The translations under genes were made by a program, and so were the position numbers. The notes beneath the pieces were generated by a model, which made no database searches, had not been told where the DNA came from, and saw nothing but the letters and a program-made list of their open reading frames with translations. From Rhodospirillaceae bacterium (GTDB taxonomy: Bacteria; Pseudomonadota; Alphaproteobacteria; GCA-2721365), in NCBI GenBank assembly GCA_002721365.1, contig PBKC01000088.1, positions 1-32,105 on the forward strand: 32,105 nucleotides of DNA, read 5' to 3'. This document shows, in pieces, positions 8,240-16,522 of this stretch; within the stretch, counting starts at the first letter, position 1; each line of letters begins with the position of its first letter.

Positions 8240-9349
8240 ATGACGCCACGCATGGCACGTTTCCGACTGGCGATCGCGGCGGCGATGCTGGTCCTGGGGC
8301 ACCTTCCGGGTGCGGCCGCCCAGGACGCCACGCCGGTAAGGATCGTGGCGCCGCTGCCGATGAACGGCGGCACGCCGCTCCGTTTCACCGGGTCTTTGAC
8401 GGCGGCACGCCAAGCCGACCTGTCACCGCGGGTGAGCGGTCTGGTCAAGCAGGTCGAAGTGGATGCCGGCGACGCCGCTGAGGAAGGCGACGTCCTGGTC
8501 GAGCTCGACGCTACGATGGCCGAGTTGGAACGCCAGCGGGCGAGCGCCGTTCTCGCGGAGGCACGCAAGCGGCTGGAGGAAGCCGAGCGCGTCCGCGACG
8601 AAGCTTACGCTCTGGGCCAGAACATTCCGCAGACGACGCTCAGGGCCCGTGAAGCCCAGGTGGAGATCGAGTCCGCGGTCGTCGCTCGCCTTCAGGCCGA
8701 ACTTCGCCAGCAGGTCGAGTCCGTCACGCGACACAAGGTGCTGGCACCGTTCGACGGCGTCGTCACCCGCAAGCTCACCGAAGTCGGCGAATGGGTGCAG
8801 ACGGGGACCCCCGTCCTCACCTTCGTCGCCACCGACCGGCTGCGGCTCGATGTCCAGGTGCCGCAGGAATATTTCGGGATCATCGCCCTCGATTCGCCTG
8901 TCCGCGTGCGGCTGGATGCCGAGCCCAGCGAGCCCCTTGCCGGACGGGTCGCGGCAACCGTTCCCTTGTCGGATACCGACGCCCGGACCTTTCTCGTCCG
9001 GGTGACCCTCGAGACGAGCGATCGCCCGCTCATCGCCGGCATGTCGGGCGAAGCTGCTTTTTCCCTGCCGGGAGACCGCAAAGCGCTGGAGCTGCCACGC
9101 GATGCCGTGCTCCGCCACCCGGACGGCAGCACGACGGTGTGGGTCGTCGAGCAAGGCGACGCCGGCGCCGTCGCCCGGGAGCGTACGGTGACGCTCGGCC
9201 GAACGCTCTCCGAGACCGTGGAGGTCATCAGCGGCCTGGAACCGGACACATCGGTCGTCGTCCGCGGCAACGAACTGCTGCGGGACGGTCAGCAGGTACG
9301 GCCGGTGGAAGATCGCACCGAAGGCGCTGTCGGAGGCACGAGCGGCTGA
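8240..9349 (+). CDS. RND efflux periplasmic adaptor (membrane fusion protein)
   Basis: 369 residues from ATG 8240 (AGGGGAAAA precedes it); upstream codons to 8126 lack a ribosome site and would bury the signal peptide. The signal sequence is MTPRMARFRLAIAAAMLVLG to about AAA-QDA. The order is standard: a lipoyl half-motif (SGLVKQVEVDAGDAAEEGDVLVELD), an alpha-hairpin (about residues 95-160, ELERQRASAVLAEARKRLEEAERV), the second lipoyl half (VLAPFDGVVTRKLTEVGEWVQTGTPVLTF) and a beta-barrel. It should join the inner-membrane pump to an outer-membrane channel, whose gene is not here. Its TGA overlaps the pump ATG (TGATG, 9347-9351), so the two are translationally coupled. Confidence 0.92.
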   Translation: MTPRMARFRLAIAAAMLVLGHLPGAAAQDATPVRIVAPLPMNGGTPLRFTGSLTAARQADLSPRVSGLVKQVEVDAGDAAEEGDVLVELDATMAELERQRASAVLAEARKRLEEAERVRDEAYALGQNIPQTTLRAREAQVEIESAVVARLQAELRQQVESVTRHKVLAPFDGVVTRKLTEVGEWVQTGTPVLTFVATDRLRLDVQVPQEYFGIIALDSPVRVRLDAEPSEPLAGRVAATVPLSDTDARTFLVRVTLETSDRPLIAGMSGEAAFSLPGDRKALELPRDAVLRHPDGSTTVWVVEQGDAGAVARERTVTLGRTLSETVEVISGLEPDTSVVVRGNELLRDGQQVRPVEDRTEGAVGGTSG

Positions 9350-12300
9350 TGCTCCAGGGAATCATCAGGCACGGCACTCAGCTTGCCGTCGCGGTCCTGA
9401 TCATCTGCGTCCTTGGCATCGTCGCCGCCTTCAGGGTTCCGGTGCAGATGATCCCCGATCTCGAAGTCCGCACCATCACCGTCGTCACGCAATGGCCCGG
9501 CGCGACACCGCAGGACGTCGAGAAGGAGATATTGATCGAGCAGGAGGACTATCTCCGCACGATTCCCAACCTGCACCGGATGATCGCCTCCGCCGAGACC
9601 GGCGAAGCCGTGATCGAGTTGGAGTTCCCGTTCGGGGTCGACATCAACGACGCGCTGATTCGCGTGAACAACGCCCTGAGCCAAGTCCCCGACTATCCCG
9701 AGAACACCGAGGAACCGCGACTTTACGCGACCTCGTTCTCCCAAAACGCCTTCATGTACTTCCGAATCGAGCCGCTGGCCTCGGCGCCACCCGGTCTCGA
9801 CATGGACATGATGCGGGATTTCGTCGACGACAACGTGCGGACCCGTATGGAGCGCGTGCCGGGCGTGTCGCAGGTGTCGATCCGCAGCGGCGCCCCGCGC
9901 CAGATCCAGATCGAGGTCGATCCGGTGCGGCTCGCTGCCACCAATGTCAGCCTGACCGAGGTTCGCGACGCCGTCCGCACCCGCAACCGCGACGTCTCGG
10001 CGGGCGATATCGACAGCGGCAAGCGCCGCTATCTGCTGCGCACCGCCGGCCGGTTCGAGGAAATCGATGATCTCGAAGACCTGATCATAGACCGGCGCGG
10101 CGACGCCATCGTCCGGCTGCGCGACGTGGCCGAGGTGCGGCTGGACCACGCCGAGATCAGCGCCCACACCTACGTCAACGGCAAGCCGGCGATCTTCCTG
10201 TCCGTCCAGCGCGAGACCGGGTCGAACGTTATCCTGATCCGCGAGGCGATGATGAAGGTCGTCGCCGACATCAACAGCGAGGTGCTGCAGCCCCGTGGCA
10301 TGCAGATGGAGCTGACCAGCGACGACGTGCGTTACGTGAAGGCGTCGATCGTCAACGTCTGGAAAAACCTGGCCATCGGCGCGGTGCTGGCGACGACGGT
10401 CATGTTCCTGTTCCTGCGTTCGCTGCCGGCGACACTGGTGGGAGTGGTCGGCATTCCGATCTGCACCATCGCCGCCTTCATCGGCCTCCTGGCCGCAGGG
10501 CGGACGATCAACGTCATCTCGCTGGCCGGCATCGCCTTCGCCATCGGCATGACCCTCGACAACAGTATCGTCGTTCTGGAGAGCATCGAGCGCGAGCGGC
10601 GGCACGGGCTGAAAGCGCTCGATGCCGCGATCGCCGGCATGGGCCGGGTGTGGACGGCGGTCCTCGCCTCGACCTTGACGACGGTACTGGTCTTCGCGCC
10701 GGTGCTGTTCATCCAGGAAGAGGCCGGCCAGCTTTTCTCCGACATCGCGATCGCCATTTCCGCATCGATCATCGCGTCGATGCTGGTGGCGGTGACGGTC
10801 ATCCCGGCGGCCTCGGCCCGGGTGTCGATGGGATCGGACAACGACGATCGCGGCCTCGACCAGTCAGGCGGCTTCCGCGGCGGGGTGCTGAAGGGTGTCG
10901 GCTGGCTGGTCGCAACGCCCTTGCGACAGGTCGCGGCGGTCGGAGGCATCCTCGCAGCGACCGCCCTGATCATCATCGGCCTCACCCCCAAGGCCGAATA
11001 CCTGCCCGAGGGCGAGGAAGCCAAGACCTTCTCGGTCATGATTCCGCCACCCGGCTACAACCTCACCGAAATGAACGCCATCGCGGACGAACTGCATGCC
11101 GATCTGCTGCCCTATATAGGCAACGATCCCGCGCTGTTCGCCGAGGGCAAGTCCGATGTCCCGGCGATCGACTGGCTGCTGATGTTCGTCAGTCCGCAGC
11201 GCATCTTCATCGTCTCGGAGACCGTCGACCCAAGACAGATCGATTCGCTGATGGAGGCCCTGGACGCCCGCTTCACCGAGGTGCCGGGCATGCGCGCCTT
11301 CTCCTCCCGCGGGTCGATCATTTCGGGGAACGACGGGGGAACGCGCAGCGTCAACCTGGACATAGCAGGACCCGACCTTCGTGAGATCTACGACGTCGCC
11401 CTGGCTGCCTATCGCCGCGCCGAGACCGTGTTCGGGAACCCGCAGATCAATTCCGAGCCATCCTCCCTCACCCTCGCCCAGCCGCTGATCGAGATCCGCC
11501 CCGACTGGAAGCGTGCGGCCGAGCTGGGCTTCACCGCCGCGGAACTGGGCTTCGCGGTCTCCGCACTGACGGACGGCGCCTATGTCGACGAGTTCCTGCT
11601 GGACGGCGACCGCGTCGACATTTTCCTCTACAGCTCGCATGGGCTGGCGCAGACGCTGGGCAACCTGAACGATCTGCCGCTCTACACCCCGCAAGGGTCG
11701 GTGGTGCCGCTCAGCGCCGTCGCCGATCTCGTCGAACAGGTCGATACCGACAGCATCCGCCGGGTCGATGGCGAGCGGACGGTCACCCTGCAGATCATCG
11801 CTCCGCCCAGCGTACCGCTGGAGAGCTCGGTCGCCATGGTGCAGCAGGACGTCGTCGGCTATCTGCGCGACGCGGGAGAGATCCCGCCGGCGGTTTCGCT
11901 CGATATTTCCGGCGCCAGCGACGAGCTGGAAGCGACGCGTTCGGCCCTGCTTGGGAACTTCATGGTCGCCCTGATCCTCTCCTATCTGCTGCTGGTGGCG
12001 ATCTTCACCCATTGGGGCTATCCGCTGATCATCATGACGACGGTCCCGCTGGGGATCGCCGGCGGCATCGTCGGCTTGTGGCTGCTCAATCTGGTGGGCG
12101 CTCAGTTACCCGCGTTCGGCCTCAGCGCGATCCAGCAGCCGTTCGACATGATCACCATGCTGGGCTTCCTGATCCTTCTGGGAACGGTGGTGAACAACCC
12201 GATCCTGATCGTCGACCAGACGATGCGAAACGTCCGAGAGGGGCTGGACCCGCGCCGCGCCGTCCAGGATGCGGTGTCGCTGCGTTTGAGGCCGATGATG

Positions 12301-12531
12301 ATGTCGATGACGACGACCGTGTTCGGGATCGCACCGCTGGTGTTCATTCCAGGCGCGGGAACGGAGCTTTATCGCGGCGTCGGCGCCATCGTGCTGTTCG
12401 GCCTCCTGTTCGCGACATTGGTGACGATCGTCTTCCTGCCGCCGCTCCTTGTCCTCCTGCTGGAGACGCTGGCGCGAATCCGCCGCCGCGCGCCGCGTCG
12501 GTCTCCTGCCCAGGCGGAACCTGCCGAGTAA
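9349..12531 (+). CDS. RND-family efflux pump, inner membrane subunit
   Basis: 1060 residues, the usual RND length, from ATG 9349 overlapping the adaptor stop. TM1 is at about residues 10-30, followed by the porter domain start VPVQMIPDLEVRTITVVTQWPGATPQDVE. The TM4 proton-relay motif reads G400-M-T-L-D404-N405-S-I-V-V: D404 matches AcrB Asp407, but the second Asp is Asn. Duplicated TM blocks appear at about 340-480 and 860-1040 (LILSYLLLVAIFTHW, MLGFLILLGTVVNNPILIVDQT). DN in place of DD is normal in several HAE-type subfamilies, so the pump is probably functional, driven by proton motive force. Drugs, lipids or autoinducer-like amphiphiles are possible substrates; none is proven. The CDF-like gene starts five bases downstream. 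Confidence 0.92.
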   Translation: MLQGIIRHGTQLAVAVLIICVLGIVAAFRVPVQMIPDLEVRTITVVTQWPGATPQDVEKEILIEQEDYLRTIPNLHRMIASAETGEAVIELEFPFGVDINDALIRVNNALSQVPDYPENTEEPRLYATSFSQNAFMYFRIEPLASAPPGLDMDMMRDFVDDNVRTRMERVPGVSQVSIRSGAPRQIQIEVDPVRLAATNVSLTEVRDAVRTRNRDVSAGDIDSGKRRYLLRTAGRFEEIDDLEDLIIDRRGDAIVRLRDVAEVRLDHAEISAHTYVNGKPAIFLSVQRETGSNVILIREAMMKVVADINSEVLQPRGMQMELTSDDVRYVKASIVNVWKNLAIGAVLATTVMFLFLRSLPATLVGVVGIPICTIAAFIGLLAAGRTINVISLAGIAFAIGMTLDNSIVVLESIERERRHGLKALDAAIAGMGRVWTAVLASTLTTVLVFAPVLFIQEEAGQLFSDIAIAISASIIASMLVAVTVIPAASARVSMGSDNDDRGLDQSGGFRGGVLKGVGWLVATPLRQVAAVGGILAATALIIIGLTPKAEYLPEGEEAKTFSVMIPPPGYNLTEMNAIADELHADLLPYIGNDPALFAEGKSDVPAIDWLLMFVSPQRIFIVSETVDPRQIDSLMEALDARFTEVPGMRAFSSRGSIISGNDGGTRSVNLDIAGPDLREIYDVALAAYRRAETVFGNPQINSEPSSLTLAQPLIEIRPDWKRAAELGFTAAELGFAVSALTDGAYVDEFLLDGDRVDIFLYSSHGLAQTLGNLNDLPLYTPQGSVVPLSAVADLVEQVDTDSIRRVDGERTVTLQIIAPPSVPLESSVAMVQQDVVGYLRDAGEIPPAVSLDISGASDELEATRSALLGNFMVALILSYLLLVAIFTHWGYPLIIMTTVPLGIAGGIVGLWLLNLVGAQLPAFGLSAIQQPFDMITMLGFLILLGTVVNNPILIVDQTMRNVREGLDPRRAVQDAVSLRLRPMMMSMTTTVFGIAPLVFIPGAGTELYRGVGAIVLFGLLFATLVTIVFLPPLLVLLLETLARIRRRAPRRSPAQAEPAE

Positions 12532-12536
12532 GACCG

Positions 12537-13175
12537 ATGGCCGGTCATTGCTGCGGAGACCAAGACTGCGCGCCCCCGGATCCCGGCGACCGCCGCTATC
12601 GCCGCGTTCTATGGGCAGCACTCGGAATCAATGCCGCCATGTTCGTCGTAGAGATTGTCGCGAGCGCCATCGCCGGCTCCTCCGCCCTGCGAGCCGATGC
12701 GCTCGACTTTCTCGCCGACGCCGGCAACTACGGCGTCAGTCTGTTCGTCGCCGGCATGGCCCTTCGGTACAGGGCACGCGCCGCCCTCGCCAAGGGAGCC
12801 ACCATGGGGGCATTCGGCGTCTGGGTCATGGCCTCGACCTTGTGGCACGCCGTGGAAGGCACCCTCCCCCACGCCGGAACGATCGGTGCGATCGGTCTGC
12901 TGGCCTTCCTGGCCAACGCCTCCGTCCTGGGCCTCCTGTGGGTATACCGGCATGGAGACGCGAACATGCGCTCGGTCTGGGTGTGTTCGCGGAACGACGT
13001 GCTCGCCAACGTCGCCGTGATGGCGGCAGCGCTCGGTGTCGCCGGAACGGGCACGCCCTGGCCCGATATCGCCGTCGCCGCGGTCATCGGCGGCCTGGCC
13101 CTGCAGGGCGCCGTCCACATCATCCGCTCGGCACGGGTCGAGCTGCGACAGCCGGACCCCGCACCGGCGGAATAG
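12537..13175 (+). CDS. CDF-like cation transporter family protein with altered metal site
   Basis: 212 residues from ATG 12537, five bases after the RND stop. The N-terminus MAGHCCGDQDCAPP carries His and three Cys that could bind a soft metal. About six hydrophobic segments follow, beginning at INAAMFVVEIVASAIAGSSAL. The layout is that of cation diffusion facilitators, including ADALDFLADAGNYGVSLF in TM2 and WVCSRNDVLANVAVM in TM5. The canonical transport-site HxxxD residues are replaced: N-Y-G-V for H...D in TM2, and N..(V/L)..N in TM5. The protein also lacks the usual C-terminal cytoplasmic domain. It may transport with a different ion preference or not be a classical Zn/Cd antiporter. Its 3' end converges with msrB across eight bases. 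Confidence 0.78.
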   Translation: MAGHCCGDQDCAPPDPGDRRYRRVLWAALGINAAMFVVEIVASAIAGSSALRADALDFLADAGNYGVSLFVAGMALRYRARAALAKGATMGAFGVWVMASTLWHAVEGTLPHAGTIGAIGLLAFLANASVLGLLWVYRHGDANMRSVWVCSRNDVLANVAVMAAALGVAGTGTPWPDIAVAAVIGGLALQGAVHIIRSARVELRQPDPAPAE

Positions 13176-13183
13176 CCGACCCG

Positions 13184-13582
13184 TCAGGATTCCGGCTTGA
13201 GCTCCAACGAAGCCGAGTTCAGGCAGTAGCGGAGGCCGGTCGGCGGTGGCCCATCATCGAACACATGCCCCAAATGGGCATCGCAACGGGCGCACAGCAC
13301 CTCCGACCGGATCATGCCATGGCTATGGTCGGTCTTGACCACGACCCGTTCGTCGTCGATCGGCTTCCAGAAACTCGGCCAGCCCGTGCCGGAATCGTAT
13401 TTCGTCTGTGAAGAAAACAGATCCTCGCCACAACAGGCGCAGGCATAGACGCCCGGCGTCTTCGTATTCCAATAGCGTCCCGTGAACGCCCGCTCAGTGC
13501 CGGAACACCGGCAAATCTGAAATTGCTCGGGCGTCAGTGCTTCCCGCCATTCCGTATCGGATTTGACCACCTTATCCGGCAT
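13184..13582 (-). CDS. msrB: Peptide-methionine (R)-S-oxide reductase MsrB
   Basis: 132 residues from ATG 13582; the frame runs 44 codons further without a plausible start. Reduces methionine-R-sulfoxide in proteins. Structural zinc is held by two CxxC pairs, C48/C51 (CACCG) and C97/C100 (CARCD). The substrate pocket is D63-S-G-T-G-W-P-S-F and H104-L-G-H-V-F. The catalytic Cys is C120 in RYCLNSASL. The common resolving-Cys position before DSGTGWPS holds Tyr/Lys, so C24 or C26 (ICRCSGTE) may regenerate the enzyme, or thioredoxin may act directly. No signal peptide, so cytosolic. It reads away from the quorum-sensing synthase, and its promoter lies in the same intergenic region. Confidence 0.93.
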   Translation of the reverse strand: MPDKVVKSDTEWREALTPEQFQICRCSGTERAFTGRYWNTKTPGVYACACCGEDLFSSQTKYDSGTGWPSFWKPIDDERVVVKTDHSHGMIRSEVLCARCDAHLGHVFDDGPPPTGLRYCLNSASLELKPES

Positions 13583-13831
13583 CCGCTTCGTCTCCCTGCA
13601 ATGGCTGTCCCAGTCCCTGGCCAACAGATAGGAACGGCCCCCGCCACTCCCCAGGGCAAGACGACAGAAAACAGTGACGAAGCCAACCCCGCTGCGCGCC
13701 GTGATCGATGTCAAAATTGTTGCGGGTCCAAATTACGCTGCGCCGCAACATAGCTGATCGCAGGGATATATCCGCGCCCCTCGTGACCAATCGCACTGCG
13801 TGCGAAGTAGAACGGCGCGAGGATGCCCACA

Positions 13832-13849
13832 ATTACAGACGGATTACAG
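13832..13849 (+). promoter_or_regulatory. Tandem ATTACAG direct repeats, candidate activator site
   Basis: ATTACAG occurs at 13832-13838 and 13843-13849, start to start 11 bases, which places both on the same face of the helix. Such tandem heptamers are typical for response regulators. They lie about 54 nt upstream of the lux-box-like dyad. The binding protein is unknown. Confidence 0.35.
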
Positions 13850-13902
13850 GATGGCACACGAAAGCACTTCGGGGAGTCGCTCGCAAACCGGCTCTCTGCC
13901 TG

Positions 13903-13920
13903 CCTATAAGTTCTTATAGG
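13903..13920. promoter_or_regulatory. lux-box-like 18-bp perfect inverted repeat upstream of the autoinducer synthase
   Basis: CCTATAAGTTCTTATAGG: two perfect 8-base arms around TT. With one flanking base on each side it agrees at 13 of 20 positions with the Pseudomonas lasB operator as I recall it (ACCTGCCAGTTCTGGCAGGT), including both CCT/AGG ends and the AGTTCT centre. The size equals the TraR box. Its centre lies about 65 nt before the start point predicted from TTGCCC-17-GATAGG, where class I LuxR activation sites occur. A LuxR-type gene is encoded at 18658-17897. Confidence 0.7.
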
Positions 13921-14063
13921 TCGGCAACTGACTCATGGGGCTTGCCCCAGCCCAACATTATCCTGATAGGCGAGAGGAACCCCTTGCGGCCCTTTTGCTG
14001 CAGTGCGGAACCTTAGTGAATGGACCAGGCGGACGTCCGTATTGAGATTGGAGAACGAACAAA

Positions 14064-15314
14064 ATGCGTCAAGCCCTTGCTACTCCCCAAGCCTCGCCCG
14101 GCCTCCCACTTGCGGCCGATCCCGACTTTCTGGCGAATCGGGTCGACCGCTATTTCCGGGAAGAGGAACGCCGTTCCGTGGTGTGCGGACGCAGCATGAC
14201 TGCCGATGCGATCCAACTGCGGAGCAACGACTACCTGTCACTGGCCAACCACCCTAACGTCATGGCCGCCCAGGCCGAAGCCTTGGTCGACCACGGCAAC
14301 GGCATCCTGATGTCCGGCGTCTTTCTTGACGACCATGACTCCCAGCGTTCGCTGGAGCACAAGTTCGCTTCGCTGATCGACAGCGAGGACTGCGCGATCA
14401 GCCAGTCGGGCTACAACGCCAATGTCGGCCTGATTCAGGCGATCGCCGACAAGGACGTCCCCGTCTACATCGACATGCGTGCCCACGCCTCGTTGTGGGA
14501 GGGCGCCAACAGCGCCGGCGCACCCGCTCACGCTTTTCGCCACAACGACGTCGAGCATCTGGAGAAGCAGATCCTCACCCATGGCGCCGGCGTGGTGGTC
14601 GTCGACTCGGTCTACAGCACCGTCGGCACCGTCTGCCCGCTGATCGAGGTCGTCGATCTCGCCAATCGGCTGGGCTGCGTCCTGATCGTCGACGAATCGC
14701 ATTCTCTCGGCACCCACGGAACCAATGGCGAAGGCCTCGTCGCCGCGCTGGGCTTGCAGGACCGCGTTCATTTCCGCACGGCAAGCCTCGCCAAGGCGTT
14801 CGCCGGGCGTGGCGGTCTCGTCGCCGGTTCGGCCCGGAACATCGAGTACTTCCGCTACAAAGCGCTGCCGGCGATCTTCAGCTCGGTGCTGCTGCCCCAC
14901 GAAATCGCGGGCTTCGAGGCGACGCTGACCGTCATCCGCCAGGAAGCCTGGCGCCGAACGAAGCTGCATCGCAATGCCGAGTACCTGCGCGAGGGGCTGA
15001 CGATGCTGGGCTATCATCTGGGTGACGCCACGTCCCAGATCATTCCGCTGGAAGCGGGTCCCGAAGCACGCACTGTCGTCCTGCGCGATGCTCTGGAAGC
15101 CCGCGGTGTGTTCGGAGCGGTGTTCTGCGCCCCCGCGACGCCCAAGAACCGTTCGATGGTCCGCCTGACCGTCAACTGCGCCTTGTCCCGCGACGATCTC
15201 GATCATGTCCTCTCGGTCTGCGAGGACATCCGCGATCTGGTCGAGGCCGACAAGTGGCCCAACGCCCGCAAGAGTGCCCGCACCAGCCGGTCGCGGGAAC
15301 TTGAAGCGGCGTAA
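14064..15314 (+). CDS. cqsA: Alpha-hydroxyketone-type quorum-sensing autoinducer synthase (CqsA/LqsA family)
   Basis: 416-residue PLP-dependent enzyme of the alpha-oxoamine synthase fold, closest to CqsA/LqsA. These condense an acyl-CoA with an amino-acid-derived donor to give aminoketones that become alpha-hydroxyketone signals (CAI-1 in Vibrio, LAI-1 in Legionella). Seen directly: LRSNDYLSLANHP (52-64), MSGVFLDD (83-90, the CqsA-type replacement of the KBL/BioF G-S-R motif), SQSGYNANVGLIQ (113-125), PLP-contacting D210-E-S-H213 and the Schiff-base Lys K244 in TASLAKAFAGRGG. About 25 residues longer than Vibrio CqsA, with extra N- and C-terminal tails. ATG 14064 follows GGAG by ten bases. 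Convergent with the response regulator gene of the sensor operon; a lux-box-like dyad lies 143 nt upstream. The acyl chain length is unknown. Confidence 0.93.
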   Translation: MRQALATPQASPGLPLAADPDFLANRVDRYFREEERRSVVCGRSMTADAIQLRSNDYLSLANHPNVMAAQAEALVDHGNGILMSGVFLDDHDSQRSLEHKFASLIDSEDCAISQSGYNANVGLIQAIADKDVPVYIDMRAHASLWEGANSAGAPAHAFRHNDVEHLEKQILTHGAGVVVVDSVYSTVGTVCPLIEVVDLANRLGCVLIVDESHSLGTHGTNGEGLVAALGLQDRVHFRTASLAKAFAGRGGLVAGSARNIEYFRYKALPAIFSSVLLPHEIAGFEATLTVIRQEAWRRTKLHRNAEYLREGLTMLGYHLGDATSQIIPLEAGPEARTVVLRDALEARGVFGAVFCAPATPKNRSMVRLTVNCALSRDDLDHVLSVCEDIRDLVEADKWPNARKSARTSRSRELEAA

Positions 15315-15388
15315 GGATCTCGGTCGGCTGTCGGTGTAGGGAGGCACGGTCGACTTCGGGAACTCGTTGTAGGGCTTGAAACTGTAGA

Positions 15389-15424
15389 GCGCCGGGCGAT
15401 ACCGCCCGGCGCCATCTGTTTTAG
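15389..15424 (+). terminator. Rho-independent terminator after the autoinducer synthase
   Basis: GCGCCGGGCG (15389-15398) and CGCCCGGCGC (15403-15412) form a perfect ten-base-pair GC stem with an ATAC loop, followed by CATCTGTTTT. It stops the synthase transcript 75 nt after its stop codon and, being symmetric, may also protect against read-through from the converging operon. Confidence 0.85.
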
Positions 15425-15471
15425 CGCCCGATTACTAACGCTTTGCCAAGATTGTGACGTTCGGCGGCATT

Positions 15472-16521
15472 TTACAGGCTCGGCGCATGCCGCATATCGG
15501 CCTCCGCCGCATCGAGCAGCTCCAGGTACTTACGATAGGAGAGGATGCGCCCCTCCCCTGCCTTGACTGACGGCGGGCTCTTGATCACGGCATAACGATA
15601 GTCGACCTGACCACGGAACGTCGACGCCGGCAGGAGATGCGATCGCCAATCTTCCGCCCCTTCGGTGAAGAAGCCCCCCGACTGCCAGAAATACGGAACC
15701 ACCTCCCGCTTCTCCAGCAGCTGCATGAGGTCTCGGGGGCCGTCCTGATCGCGCACGATCTCCCAGTGCACCTGGTAATCCTCTTCGGCCATGACGATGA
15801 GAAGGTAGACATCCCCCTCGACCGAAAGGCCGATGAATCCGTTGGGCCGCGTCGTGAAGTAGTACTCTTCGATCCCGTATTCCTTGCGCAGTCCGTCGAA
15901 GAACGCGGCGAACTTTTCGTCGGTCAGGAAACGAGGACAGCTCACCGCGAAGCACTTGATGATCGACTCGCCGACATCGGCGAAATAATCGTTCTGCAGT
16001 TCCGCGATCATCGAGTTGATCTTCTCGGCGGCGTCGACCTCGCTCTTCATGATGAAGCGATCGATGACGTTCTTGTTGAACGCCTCCACCGCGGTCTTCT
16101 CGTCCGCCTTCCCCGTCAACAGGATCTTCCGGATGTAGGGGCTCTCGATCTGCGCGCAGAGCTCCAGACCGTTCATTTCCGGCATGTCGTAATCAACGAC
16201 GACGACGGAGATCTCAGAGAAGCGCTGAGCGTTGTAAATCTCGCCGCTGATCTTCGCGAGATCGAGAATGAATGCCTGCTGACCGGGATAGATGATCGCC
16301 GTTTCCGGATAGTCCCGGTAGGGCGAGAGGCAGCGGCGATAAAGCGGCAACGATCGTCCCACCGCGTTGATCTCGCGCAGCGCGGCACCGGCCGAATCGA
16401 ACAGCTGGTAGGCGGTGCCGGGATCGATCTGAAGACTGAGATTCTCCAGAAAGCTGCTGTTATCGTCGACGAAAAAAATTGTCGTCGGATAGAAGTAAGG
16501 GAAGACTTTATACTGGCTCAA
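15472..16521 (-). CDS. LqsR-like response regulator with displaced phospho-Asp and novel output domain
   Basis: 349 residues. The receiver begins IFFVDDN (acidic pair D19-D20), but about 40 extra residues follow the first helix, so the phosphoacceptor in VVVVDYDMPEMNG is D110 instead of the usual 50-60. T136 (LLTGKAD) and K159 (RFIMKS) complete the switch. Legionella LqsR (about 347 residues, phosphorylated at D108 as I recall) has the same architecture. Residues 175-349 have no HTH, GGDEF, EAL or HPt motif; WEIVRDQDGPRD and LLIVMAEEDYQVHWE suggest a folded alpha/beta domain, so output is probably by protein or nucleotide binding. The start is TTG 16521, one base after the kinase TAA; upstream in frame a stop is met eight codons away and no other start exists. 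Translation is therefore coupled to the kinase. Confidence 0.85.
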   Translation of the reverse strand: MSQYKVFPYFYPTTIFFVDDNSSFLENLSLQIDPGTAYQLFDSAGAALREINAVGRSLPLYRRCLSPYRDYPETAIIYPGQQAFILDLAKISGEIYNAQRFSEISVVVVDYDMPEMNGLELCAQIESPYIRKILLTGKADEKTAVEAFNKNVIDRFIMKSEVDAAEKINSMIAELQNDYFADVGESIIKCFAVSCPRFLTDEKFAAFFDGLRKEYGIEEYYFTTRPNGFIGLSVEGDVYLLIVMAEEDYQVHWEIVRDQDGPRDLMQLLEKREVVPYFWQSGGFFTEGAEDWRSHLLPASTFRGQVDYRYAVIKSPPSVKAGEGRILSYRKYLELLDAAEADMRHAPSL

Positions 16522-16522
16522 C

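Larger units (their letters stand above)
13583..14063. promoter_or_regulatory. 481-nt divergent regulatory region between msrB and the autoinducer synthase
   Basis: No gene is supported here. It holds an 8-bp inverted repeat TGTTGCGG/CCGCAACA (13718-13725 and 13743-13750), two ATTACAG units one helical turn apart (13832, 13843), an 18-bp perfect dyad (13903-13920), a small GGGG-CTTG-CCCC hairpin (13937-13948) and a weak promoter candidate TTGCCC-17 nt-GATAGG (13942-13970). The synthase ribosome site GGAG is at 14050-14053. Confidence 0.6.

Noticed and set aside
9289..10605. 438-residue minus-strand frame opposite the RND pump
   Set aside because: Biased composition (D, H, G, R) and no recognisable domain; typical codon-phase artefact.
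13937..13948. GGGG-CTTG-CCCC hairpin as terminator or riboswitch part
   Set aside because: Only a four- to five-base stem, lies inside the proposed promoter, no T-run; noted only as part of the regulatory region.
14238..15347. 369-residue minus-strand frame opposite the autoinducer synthase
   Set aside because: Shadow frame; its end overlaps the synthase start and it has no support from motifs or ribosome site.
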